From Candidatus Bathyarchaeota archaeon (GTDB taxonomy: Archaea > Asgardarchaeota > Lokiarchaeia > Sigyniarchaeales > Sigyniarchaeaceae), in the NCBI GenBank assembly GCA_014729935.1, contig WJJB01000429.1, positions 1 through 17,245 of the forward strand: 17,245 nt of DNA. Reading direction: 5' to 3'. Shown piece by piece: positions 1-7,958 of this stretch; the first letter of the stretch is position 1, and each line of letters opens with the position of its first letter. The notes under the pieces are model-generated. The model searched no databases. It was not told the origin of the DNA and saw nothing but the letters and a program-made list of their open reading frames with translations. The translations under genes were made by a program, and so were the position numbers.

Positions 1-2
1 AT

Positions 3-1985
3 TGGATCATGTACGAGTTCCTTCCAACAGATGGGTTCAACGCGACGGATATACTTGAAGACATTTCCAACACGTATTTTGATATATACTATCCACCCGA
101 CGATCAGGTTTATTACACGAGTGATAACGTCACCATTGATTTTGATTTTAATTTTTATACCAACTTGAGTCTCGTGAACGACGTGTACTATTATGACGTG
201 CTCGATGAGACCAATTCATCAATTTTTGGTAGTCCACAGACCATCATTCCCTTCCCATTCATTACCTTGGGAGTTACAGACTCATTCACTGTGTACTCGC
301 CAGGGGATTATCAACTGTTCGTGTGGACGGAGGTGAATGCCTCGGGCATCAACTATCCCGTGATTTCTCAACCAAAAGAATTTTCAGTGGTGCATACCAA
401 TCCCGGGAACGCGAGCATCAGGATTGATTATCCCTTCAATAATACCATCCTGAACACTAGCGGCATCAATATTAACAATGATAATATCGTGGCAAGTATC
501 AATAACTCGAATCCCGTCTTGGACGTTTATTTCGAAATAGATGGCATACCGGGTATGAATTATACCCTTGCCACCCTTGGTAGCGCGATGACCGGTGCCC
601 TGGCTAATGGATGGCACACGGTTCAAGGATTCCTGCGAACGGGAGGGACTGATCCCAATTACGTTCCTTCAGATATCGTTCATTTCTTGGTTGATGTTGA
701 GGATGGAGCGGTTATTATCGATTATCCTCTCTTCGGCGATGGAACTTCAGGGGTGAATTACAGCAGGTTGGGTATTCCCTTGAATTATTCAATTTCAACA
801 ACATCCACCATTCAATACGTTAATTACAGGGTCACTGGTGCTTCAAGCATTCCATGGACGAATATCCCTACCATGGGGAATATCACGTTTGATGTCACCC
901 ATGATGGCCAACATACCATTTATCTTGAAATTAGGACGGACCGGGGCTTCATATATGCCTCCAGGGACTTCTTCGTAAATCAAGCGAATTTCATGGACAT
1001 GTATATCAATGGAACGAGTCATTTCACGACGGGTATCACGGATTCAGAAAATCTGGTTATCCACGTGCACGCGTATTCTTCAGGCGGAGTCGATATTACA
1101 GGGGAAACCGTGCAATTCCTTGATGTAACTGATAATGTAATTTTGGGCACGAGAACCACGAATGGTACCGGAGAGGCTATGCTAGAACTGAACGGAACGA
1201 ACTTGCCCTCTCTCTCTACAGGCGTTCATGAAATAGAAGCAACCCTTGCCTCGTCACCCCCTGCGACCAACACGTCATATTTTGCAATGGATAGAACCAT
1301 GATTCTCACTATCGTTGCATTAAATCCCAATAACGGCTCGGATCATTATTTCATTCGTTCCACGGGGGGCTCAAATCCTGGAACCACCTTCCAACTGGGC
1401 GGAAACCTTCGAAATTCCTCAGGGGGCATCATCCGTAATGCTTTCATTTCAGTGAATGTTGACGGGGGCACCAATGGACAAGATCTGGTATATAGCCAGC
1501 TTCTTGCAAACACCGGTGCTACAGGGAACTTCATATGGTCCGGTGCCGTGGATTCCACGCTCGCCACGGGTTTGCACGTGTTGAATGCATCCTTTACAGG
1601 TATCATCAATGCTTTTGGTCAAAATTTCACTTTCACGCAAGCAATGGCATCTGACGTTAGATCAATTAATGTTACCGCCAATACATCGATTTCAGTAGAT
1701 TTCACGCCAAAAGTAGTAGAGATTTTCAGTAATATAACCATATCTGGTTCATTAACTTACGATAACTTGACTGGTATCGCTGGTGAAACTGTACAGCTTG
1801 ATATATATTATTTAATCGACGGGTTGGTTCAATCCTCTGATAACATTATCACCACCACGACAGGTGCAGGGTTATTTTCGGTTGACTATGAAGTGCTTGA
1901 AGCAAGCGATAGGATACGTGTCGAGGCAACATTTACTTCATTAGATCCCTTGATTGAAAGCTCGAGCAATGTTGTTGAGGGTTAA
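3..1985 (+). CDS. Large extracellular repeat protein with Ig-like beta domains, 5' end cut by window
   Basis: The reading frame is open from the first bases, so the ATG at position 9 is probably internal: no signal peptide follows it, and the true start lies upstream. The visible 660 residues are rich in beta-strand-type sequence, Asn, Thr, Ser and Gly, with about 25 Asn-X-Ser/Thr sequons and almost no Cys. At least three segments open with a similar strand (IYYPPDD near residue 27, IDYPFNN near 139, IDYPLFG near 239, counted from the ATG at 9), suggesting repeated Ig-like or fibronectin-like domains of about 100 residues. Further beta domains follow to the C-terminus. No membrane helix is visible, so anchoring must come from the missing N-terminus or a partner. 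It ends two bases before the next gene, which is also an extracellular beta protein, so the two are probably co-translated. Extracellular location is inferred from composition; the exact family is not recognised. Confidence 0.8.
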   Translation, partial: WIMYEFLPTDGFNATDILEDISNTYFDIYYPPDDQVYYTSDNVTIDFDFNFYTNLSLVNDVYYYDVLDETNSSIFGSPQTIIPFPFITLGVTDSFTVYSPGDYQLFVWTEVNASGINYPVISQPKEFSVVHTNPGNASIRIDYPFNNTILNTSGININNDNIVASINNSNPVLDVYFEIDGIPGMNYTLATLGSAMTGALANGWHTVQGFLRTGGTDPNYVPSDIVHFLVDVEDGAVIIDYPLFGDGTSGVNYSRLGIPLNYSISTTSTIQYVNYRVTGASSIPWTNIPTMGNITFDVTHDGQHTIYLEIRTDRGFIYASRDFFVNQANFMDMYINGTSHFTTGITDSENLVIHVHAYSSGGVDITGETVQFLDVTDNVILGTRTTNGTGEAMLELNGTNLPSLSTGVHEIEATLASSPPATNTSYFAMDRTMILTIVALNPNNGSDHYFIRSTGGSNPGTTFQLGGNLRNSSGGIIRNAFISVNVDGGTNGQDLVYSQLLANTGATGNFIWSGAVDSTLATGLHVLNASFTGIINAFGQNFTFTQAMASDVRSINVTANTSISVDFTPKVVEIFSNITISGSLTYDNLTGIAGETVQLDIYYLIDGLVQSSDNIITTTTGAGLFSVDYEVLEASDRIRVEATFTSLDPLIESSSNVVEG

Positions 1986-1987
1986 TC

Positions 1988-4264
1988 ATGAAGATCAGAG
2001 GAAAAGTTTCTCGACAAGCGAAAGGAAATGCGTTCTTAATGGGAACGCTATTTCTCCTCTTGCTATTTCCCGTGCTCACTTTCGCTTATAATCAGGCAAG
2101 AAACCATTTCGCGTCGGGTGATCCCAAGTATTCTGGTTCCGTTAATACCAGGATCTACATCTCGCAGATCACTCCAGATCCATACACGCAAGCCCAAGGG
2201 TCGTCTTTCACCGTTAACGGTTACGTGACCGTTGCAAATATATCCAACCAACCAAACTGGGATCCATGGCCTGGGGTGTCGGTAGCCTTGATCATGAACA
2301 ATTCTCACGTGTGGGAGAATGCCAGTGCAGACAGTATAGTGAATCAAACAACAGATTCATCCGGTAATTTCTCGCTCGTCTATGAGATTCCATACAATCA
2401 TTCGGTGGGGGATTGGAATCTTTCCGTGGGACTTTCACCAATCACGGGGTACAATTACACGTATAATCCATCCGCGACGCCAGTATTTGACGTGAATATC
2501 ACGGCGAACGTGAACGTGCAAGTGTTGGGAACCACCCCTGATGCTATCTGGTTGAATGAACCCTTTACCGTGCATGGAAATCTGGCAACCGAAGGGGGAG
2601 ATCCCGTGCAAGGTGTGACTGTCGACGCGAGCTTTGGAGGGACATACAACTTCACTTCCAGTCCCACGAATGCAACTGGTGGTTTCTCGTTAAGCGTACC
2701 ACCCTTGAATGCAAGTTATTCACTCGATCTTACCTTCACGGGGAGTGGTTATTATAATGGAGCCTCTAACTCTGGTATTTCCTTGCTTTTCGTTGATGAT
2801 GCGTTTCATGTATTCTCGGGACAAGTATTGACCATCACACAAATCAATCCACGACCCGTTGGTTCTTTTATCGAAATTCGAGGCCAATTCACCTATAATA
2901 TAACAGAAGTGGGAGGTGGTGATGGGTACGTGAAAGATCAGCAAGTGGCCCTGTATTGGATCACCAATGATTCACAAGAGCAATTTATCGGAATTACCAA
3001 CACCACATCAACAGGAACGTATTCACACCCCTACATCGTTAATGCATCCCAATACATTGATGAAGTGCTTTTCTACTCATTCAACGTACCTACTCAGGTA
3101 AAACTCAAGGTAGTGCTGCTCACCCTGCCAGGTATTGAGTTCAATCGAACATTATGGATTCGTCCCAGCATGAACATGACCCTCCACCCCTCCATGGATT
3201 ATGCCATTTTCCGAAATGAACCAATGTGGGTGGAGGGGAACATTTCGCCTGCAATATCCGGTTTAGATATAGCCGTGGACCTTTATTACTCGAATGGAAC
3301 CGTGTTCAGATACAACGATTCACACCATGATAGCTTTCTTCTTGGTGACATGGAAACGCTTCCAAATGGTAGATTTTTGTTTCAAGTGGACGGTGGCAGG
3401 ATCAGTGGGGACCTCGATAACGCAACAATCATAGTAAATCCCAATTATGAATTGGGATATAGCAGCGTGTTTGCATCCACCGATATCATCTTTATCAACA
3501 CCGTGTTATTCACGAACTTGAACGTTGGTAATAGTTCTTCGGTGACCGAGAATTCTGACCTTGTTATCCAAGGCTATGCAAGATCATTATTTGGGACGCC
3601 AATTAGGGAAAAGCCGGTTTACCTGAATTATCTTCTGCCCAGTGGCTCCTTCCAAGCAATGACCATAACTGGCGTGGATGGTTTCTTCTCGTTTCTAGTT
3701 CCCATAAACGTCACCGCAGGCCAGAATATTAGCTTGTTTATTTTCATGAATACCACTACAGGTGTCACGTATCTTTCTCCGAATTACCAAATCCAGGTGG
3801 TGGAAGCACCAAATTATAGTAATCTATTATGGTGGTTCATCCCAATAATTGCCGGGTTAATTGCAATGGGATTCATTTACGTGAAGTTACAAAAGAAGCA
3901 AGAAATTCAAAAAACAAGGAGTCTCTTGCAGCAAAAACTCGATATCGTTAGAGAATTAATGAATGCTGGCAAAATTCAAGAAGCGATTGCATATCTATTT
4001 CACCTGTTGAAAAAGATAGCCATCAGGCAGTATGATATTGAAGAACCCATCGAGGGTGAAACCGTTCGTGAATTCCTCATGATGCTCATGACGGAAAAAG
4101 GAGTGGAACCCGAGCTTTGCTTTGAATTCATGAACATGGTGATGGAAGGCTTGTACAGTCACCACCAGATAAACGATGAAGCACACGTAAGTGAGACGGT
4201 TAAGCTCTTTGGCGAATTATATCGCGCCATGACAAACGATTACTCCGAATTGATAGAATTATAA
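1988..4264 (+). CDS. Membrane-anchored Ig-like surface protein with cytoplasmic DUF4129-like tail
   Basis: The 758-residue protein starts with a basic stretch and a hydrophobic segment (about residues 15-33), read as a signal peptide or signal anchor. About 580 residues of sequon-rich beta domains follow, including at least two carboxypeptidase-regulatory or Ig-like modules with the pattern of a G-x-hydrophobic-x-V strand plus a T-x-x-x-G-x-F/Y-S turn (for example residues 110-135 and 217-235). A transmembrane helix lies at about 613-635 (WWFIPIIAGLIAMGFIYV). The remaining 120 residues are helical and charged and match the DUF4129 pattern: a helix with AIAYLFHLLKK, then T-x-x-E-F, then GLYSHH. 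This places the beta domains outside and the DUF4129-like domain inside. A GAGGG seven bases before the ATG can act as ribosome binding site. The neighbours (DUF4350, MoxR, DUF58) support the assignment to this envelope-linked cluster. The role of DUF4129 is unknown in general. Confidence 0.85.
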   Translation: MKIRGKVSRQAKGNAFLMGTLFLLLLFPVLTFAYNQARNHFASGDPKYSGSVNTRIYISQITPDPYTQAQGSSFTVNGYVTVANISNQPNWDPWPGVSVALIMNNSHVWENASADSIVNQTTDSSGNFSLVYEIPYNHSVGDWNLSVGLSPITGYNYTYNPSATPVFDVNITANVNVQVLGTTPDAIWLNEPFTVHGNLATEGGDPVQGVTVDASFGGTYNFTSSPTNATGGFSLSVPPLNASYSLDLTFTGSGYYNGASNSGISLLFVDDAFHVFSGQVLTITQINPRPVGSFIEIRGQFTYNITEVGGGDGYVKDQQVALYWITNDSQEQFIGITNTTSTGTYSHPYIVNASQYIDEVLFYSFNVPTQVKLKVVLLTLPGIEFNRTLWIRPSMNMTLHPSMDYAIFRNEPMWVEGNISPAISGLDIAVDLYYSNGTVFRYNDSHHDSFLLGDMETLPNGRFLFQVDGGRISGDLDNATIIVNPNYELGYSSVFASTDIIFINTVLFTNLNVGNSSSVTENSDLVIQGYARSLFGTPIREKPVYLNYLLPSGSFQAMTITGVDGFFSFLVPINVTAGQNISLFIFMNTTTGVTYLSPNYQIQVVEAPNYSNLLWWFIPIIAGLIAMGFIYVKLQKKQEIQKTRSLLQQKLDIVRELMNAGKIQEAIAYLFHLLKKIAIRQYDIEEPIEGETVREFLMMLMTEKGVEPELCFEFMNMVMEGLYSHHQINDEAHVSETVKLFGELYRAMTNDYSELIEL

Positions 4265-4345
4265 GTGAAAATGTAGGTTACCGTGATAATATTGATTAAC
4301 TAGAAGAAAAAGAGAGTATCAAGGAATACTATACCAAGTAGACAG

Positions 4346-4350
4346 TTGAT
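4346..4350 (+). promoter_or_regulatory. Ribosome binding site TTGAT deciding the start of the small DUF4129-like gene
   Basis: TTGAT lies exactly four bases before the ATG at 4355. It is close to the archaeal GGTGAT Shine-Dalgarno core (complement of the 16S 3' end). Because its TTG is in frame it could be mistaken for the start codon; the same layout before four other genes argues that it is a binding site. Confidence 0.5.
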
Positions 4351-4354
4351 CACC

Positions 4355-4735
4355 ATGGCAAGGAAAAAGAAAAAGAAAAAGATGTCATCTCGCGACATTA
4401 GGAATTTCACCAACAAGAAAATCAACAAGGTTCGCATGTTGCTCGATTCAGGGAAAGAATTGGAATCCATCGTGTATTTATTTCACATCTTGGCTTGGTT
4501 GATTGAAGAGAAATACGAGATAAAGAAAACACCCTCGGATACCATCAAGGAATTCTTCACGAGCTTGGTAATGAAACAAACCATACCAGCTGATAACGTC
4601 CATCCATTTGTTAGCTTGTTCGAGGAGCTTCTCTACAGCCATCACGAACTGCCAGGGAACACCCTTGCAAAGTTCCAAGAGAAATGGGCTACCTTGTACA
4701 AGGATGTTATTGGTGACACCCCACCGTCCATTTAA
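4355..4735 (+). CDS. Small soluble stand-alone DUF4129-like helical protein
   Basis: A 126-residue protein with a very basic N-terminus (ARKKKKKKM) and no membrane helix or signal peptide. Its body aligns by eye with the cytoplasmic tail of the preceding protein: VYLFHILAWLIEEKYEI against AYLFHLLKKIAIRQYDI, then T-x-K-E-F against T-x-R-E-F, then LLYSHH against LYSHH. It is therefore a free-standing version of the DUF4129-like domain. A TTG nine bases upstream is in frame, but that TTG lies inside a TTGAT element four bases before the ATG, the same arrangement seen before other genes of this operon, so I choose the ATG. The lysine-rich head could bind membrane lipid head groups or nucleic acid, which is a guess. 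It may compete with, or bridge, the tails of the membrane proteins encoded on either side. Confidence 0.8.
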   Translation: MARKKKKKKMSSRDIRNFTNKKINKVRMLLDSGKELESIVYLFHILAWLIEEKYEIKKTPSDTIKEFFTSLVMKQTIPADNVHPFVSLFEELLYSHHELPGNTLAKFQEKWATLYKDVIGDTPPSI

Positions 4736-4823
4736 TTTGTTCGGATGGGATGATCAAGATTCACATCTGTTGACAATTAGATATTCAGGAAAAACACGAA
4801 ACCTGTGAATACGTTTAAACCAC

Positions 4824-4828
4824 GTGAT
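4824..4828 (+). promoter_or_regulatory. Ribosome binding site GTGAT deciding the start of the DUF4350-like gene
   Basis: GTGAT is four bases before the ATG at 4833 and matches the archaeal Shine-Dalgarno core. The in-frame GTG inside it is therefore unlikely to be the start codon, which shortens the protein by three residues compared with the longest reading. Confidence 0.6.
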
Positions 4829-4832
4829 ATAC

Positions 4833-6914
4833 ATGGTTAGAATAGTGGGAAAGGTTCGATGGGCAACCATCATCGCACTTGGTTTGATGATTGGCTTGGT
4901 TGCTTTATTCATTCTCATCCTAGGTAACACTATATGCTGGGATTGTGGTTGGGGGGAGATATTATTAGGTTTGCTTTTTCCATTCTTGGCATCGGGACTC
5001 GTTGCGGGTTTTATCGGTGGACTTGTTGCCCATACCGGCAAGCATGGGCTACTTCCTGGCATGATAACGGCCATCGTGGTCACTTTAATTCAAGGAGTTT
5101 TGATTCTCCTAAACGCAACACTCGGTCTTAACACCGTCCCAACGGATGTGGAGGAGAATCCCATGACCTTTTTCATCCCTGTGATATTTATCCTGATCAC
5201 GATGTTGCCCATGGGAGCAATTGGGGGTGCAATATCATTGCGTAATATCACCCTCTCTCCACCCGGGAAGGGGGAAAAGGAAAAAGGTCTCTTTTCTGCA
5301 TTCAAGAAACCCCTCTTCGTCGTTATATTCATCTTGGCGTGGACCCCCTTGATCGTTCCGTTGCTATCCATCGATACAAATATTGATAAGCCATACTCGG
5401 CTTGGAATGACAAACCTTCTGGTATGAACACATTCAAGGAGCAGGTGGAGGCAGCGGGATACACGAATACGGTGTCCTGCATAAGTTCCTATTCCCTGCT
5501 TTCTAGAATAGAAGAACAAAGCCTATTGGTGATCTTGGGACCTAATCGCTTTTTCAATCCAATTTCGGATGTACCATTCCTCATCGATTTTTTCAGGAAA
5601 AATGGTTCGATGCTCATAGCCCACGAGCAGGGGAGCACCTCATGGTTAATGTATGATGCATTTGCTGCATCACTGCCGAGCTTGGCAACGGGAGGAAGCA
5701 TCTTCCCGTTCATGATGTTTTCTCAAGGTATTCTGAGAGATAACGTTTCTTATTACAAGGAGAACCAATTCCCCGTGATCGGTGCTGGAAATCTAGGATC
5801 CCATCCAATCACGAGCGGGATCTCTAGTATCGTCCTGAACAAGGCAGGGGGCCTCGTGACCATTCCAGGAATGGATATATTCGGATGGGAAATCGTAGCA
5901 ACGTCTACTGATGGGTACTCCTGGGTTGATAGGAAGCAAGAAGGATATCCTGATGGGAATTACCAATACAATCCATCTGTTGATAAGTTCGATATTCCCA
6001 TAGAATTCGAATGGGCTCTAAAGAAAATGGGTATCACCATCGTGGGAGGGGTTCCCATGGGTGGCTTCCCTATACCCGTCATCGCCGCCACGCAATATTC
6101 CACTGGAGGTTCGGGAGGGCGGGTGGTTTGCACATCGGATGCATCGATATTTTCTAATCAAATGATCTCCCTTCCTGGATTCGATAATCTTCAATTTGCC
6201 TTGAACTGCATCGATTGGTTGACTGGTTCCAACACGAGCATGAAGATCATCTTCGATGAGGCTCATCTGAAGCCAGGCACCTTCCAAGATACCACCGTGC
6301 CTGCTATATATGGAACGGTTTTAGGATACGTGGGATATCTTTCAAGTAATTGGTTTACGGCGCCCTTCTATCCCTTCATTGCCTTGGTATCCATCAAGCG
6401 CTGGTTACCAAAAAGTGAGACCGAAAAATTGAAGGAAGAACGCAAAAGGAAGGCACGGGAAGAGAAGCGCCAGAAAAAACTTCAAAAGAAGGCAAGAAGA
6501 AAACGCAGGGTGTTAGGAAAGCTCGTGTATGGCAAGAAGCTTACGAAGCGGGAAAAGAAGAATATTCAAGGCGTGTTGAAGAAATCCACTTATTTCATGC
6601 AGAAACTCACGTGGTACATGGAGCAATCTGAATACAACCAGGCACTTGGGCTGTTATACAATCGTTTGAAACGGCTAATAGGAAAGAAGTTTGGATCAGG
6701 GACATCGCATGATGTCGTGATCCATGCCATCATGGAAAGAAATCCAAGTGTAAATCACGGGAGCTTGACAAGGTTCTTCAAACAGATGGAACGGGTTGTG
6801 TCAAAAACTCGAAAGCTGCGGGTTCGCAGGCAAGACTTTTTCGAGAAGTTGTACTTCGAGATGATAACCGTGCAAGAATATATCGAGAGTATCCAAGAGG
6901 AGTATGTACCTTAG
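4833..6914 (+). CDS. Polytopic membrane protein with DUF4350-like domain and C-terminal DUF4129-like domain
   Basis: A 693-residue protein in four parts. Residues 12-135 hold four hydrophobic helices with Gly-rich turns (GFIGGLVA, GAIGGAIS), loosely like small archaeal four-helix proteins such as DUF5518. A fifth helix lies at 160-180. From about 185 comes a domain matching DUF4350: an N-x-x-x-G-M-x-x-F-K-E-x-V-E-A-x-G-Y helix, a strand LLVILGPN, and FFRKNGSMLIAHEQG, as in glutamine-amidotransferase-like folds. After a hydrophobic patch (about 490-523) and a strongly basic stretch (about 525-575), the last 110 residues form a DUF4129-like helical domain. The GTG nine bases upstream is in frame but belongs to a GTGAT ribosome binding site, so the ATG is preferred. 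DUF4350 proteins usually accompany MoxR and DUF58, as here. I see no cysteine nucleophile in the DUF4350 part, so a structural or binding role is more likely than amidotransferase catalysis (inference). Confidence 0.82.
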   Translation: MVRIVGKVRWATIIALGLMIGLVALFILILGNTICWDCGWGEILLGLLFPFLASGLVAGFIGGLVAHTGKHGLLPGMITAIVVTLIQGVLILLNATLGLNTVPTDVEENPMTFFIPVIFILITMLPMGAIGGAISLRNITLSPPGKGEKEKGLFSAFKKPLFVVIFILAWTPLIVPLLSIDTNIDKPYSAWNDKPSGMNTFKEQVEAAGYTNTVSCISSYSLLSRIEEQSLLVILGPNRFFNPISDVPFLIDFFRKNGSMLIAHEQGSTSWLMYDAFAASLPSLATGGSIFPFMMFSQGILRDNVSYYKENQFPVIGAGNLGSHPITSGISSIVLNKAGGLVTIPGMDIFGWEIVATSTDGYSWVDRKQEGYPDGNYQYNPSVDKFDIPIEFEWALKKMGITIVGGVPMGGFPIPVIAATQYSTGGSGGRVVCTSDASIFSNQMISLPGFDNLQFALNCIDWLTGSNTSMKIIFDEAHLKPGTFQDTTVPAIYGTVLGYVGYLSSNWFTAPFYPFIALVSIKRWLPKSETEKLKEERKRKAREEKRQKKLQKKARRKRRVLGKLVYGKKLTKREKKNIQGVLKKSTYFMQKLTWYMEQSEYNQALGLLYNRLKRLIGKKFGSGTSHDVVIHAIMERNPSVNHGSLTRFFKQMERVVSKTRKLRVRRQDFFEKLYFEMITVQEYIESIQEEYVP

Positions 6915-6940
6915 CTATGAGATTTGAATGAATGGTTAAT

Positions 6941-6945
6941 GTGAT
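6941..6945 (+). promoter_or_regulatory. Ribosome binding site GTGAT deciding the moxR start
   Basis: GTGAT lies four bases before the ATG at 6950. The upstream in-frame ATG at 6932 has no comparable site before it, so the downstream ATG is favoured. Confidence 0.6.
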
Positions 6946-6949
6946 GATT

Positions 6950-7927
6950 ATGAGTGTAAAGAACAAGAAAGTTCCAGAAATGCGCATTATCGACATGACA
7001 GATATTCGTGTCAAGGCTCAACAAGTATTATCCGAGGTGGCAAAGGTAATCGTGGGATACACAGATATCCTACAAAAAGTCTTCATTAGCGTGTTATGCG
7101 ATGCCCATGTTCTCCTAGAAGGACTTCCTGGGCTTGCAAAGACCGTCATGGCAAAAACCTTTGCTAGAGTTTTAGGATGCACTTTCCGTCGCATCCAGTT
7201 CACTCCCGATTTGCTTCCTGCAGACATCACTGGTTCCCAGATCTTCAACCAGAAGTCAAGCGAATTCGTGTTCAAGAAGGGTCCCTTGTTTTCGAACATC
7301 GTGCTTGCTGATGAAATCAACCGGGCAGCACCAAAAACGCAATCAGCCTTGCTCGAATCGATGGCCGAGAAACAGATCACCGTGGAGGGAAAAACGTACC
7401 CATTGGATAGTCCATTCATCGTGATTGCAACGCAAAACCCCATCGAGCAGGAGGGCACATATCCCCTTCCTGAAGCTCAGCTGGATAGGTTTTACTTCAA
7501 GATCAACATGGGATATCCCGAGTCTGATGATGAAGTGGAAATCATGCGCCGGCAGGTGAAGGGCATACATAGGGACGTGGATTCGATTCTAAATCCTGAG
7601 GAAATAGTGGAATTGCAAAAGAAACTGGATTTCGTTTGGATAAATACCAGGATCTTGAGATACATCAGGGATGTTACCACACGGACAAGGGATGATCCCC
7701 AGATTGCCATTGGGGCAGGACCTCGTGCCAGTCTCGTTTTGATGAAGGCTTCTAAAGCTCGGGCTGCCATCCTCGGTAGGAATTACGTGATTCCAGATGA
7801 TGTGAAGGATGTTGCATTTAACGCACTCAACCACAGGATGCAATTGAAGCCAGAAGCAGAGCTAGAAGGTGTATCCAAGGAATCTGTTGTAAATCGAATA
7901 TTGGAGGAAATTCCCGTTCCAATTTGA
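6950..7927 (+). CDS. MoxR-family AAA+ ATPase
   Basis: A 325-residue MoxR ATPase of typical family length. Visible motifs are Walker A GLPGLAKT (58-65), Walker B IVLADE (117-122) followed by INRAAPKTQSALLESMAE, sensor 1 ATQNP (160-164) and the MoxR signature EGTYPLPEAQLDRF (168-181), then the C-terminal lid helices. MoxR ATPases are thought to act as chaperone-like remodelling enzymes for proteins with VWA/MIDAS domains, commonly the adjacent DUF58 protein. An ATG 18 bases upstream is also in frame, but a GTGAT element lies four bases before the ATG chosen, matching the operon's other starts. The gene sits 35 bases after the DUF4350-like gene and 31 before the DUF58 gene. Family assignment is secure; the substrate is inferred from position. 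The lower-case activity named by moxR in methylotrophs does not apply here, so no symbol is given. Confidence 0.95.
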   Translation: MSVKNKKVPEMRIIDMTDIRVKAQQVLSEVAKVIVGYTDILQKVFISVLCDAHVLLEGLPGLAKTVMAKTFARVLGCTFRRIQFTPDLLPADITGSQIFNQKSSEFVFKKGPLFSNIVLADEINRAAPKTQSALLESMAEKQITVEGKTYPLDSPFIVIATQNPIEQEGTYPLPEAQLDRFYFKINMGYPESDDEVEIMRRQVKGIHRDVDSILNPEEIVELQKKLDFVWINTRILRYIRDVTTRTRDDPQIAIGAGPRASLVLMKASKARAAILGRNYVIPDDVKDVAFNALNHRMQLKPEAELEGVSKESVVNRILEEIPVPI

Positions 7928-7958
7928 AAGGGATATGAGAAAATCATCGTGAAATTAA

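Noticed and set aside
4265..4354. Possible promoter or small RNA in the spacer before the small DUF4129-like gene
   Set aside because: The A/T-rich bases (for example TGATAATATTGATTAA) give no convincing TATA box at the right distance and no stable hairpin by eye.
4608..4808. 66-residue plus-strand frame spanning the end of the small DUF4129-like gene
   Set aside because: It overlaps the well-supported gene in another frame and runs into the spacer before the DUF4350-like gene; no ribosome binding site or family pattern.
4736..4823. Possible regulatory element in the spacer before the DUF4350-like gene
   Set aside because: Nothing beyond the ribosome binding site stands out; no clear TATA box, hairpin or repeat.
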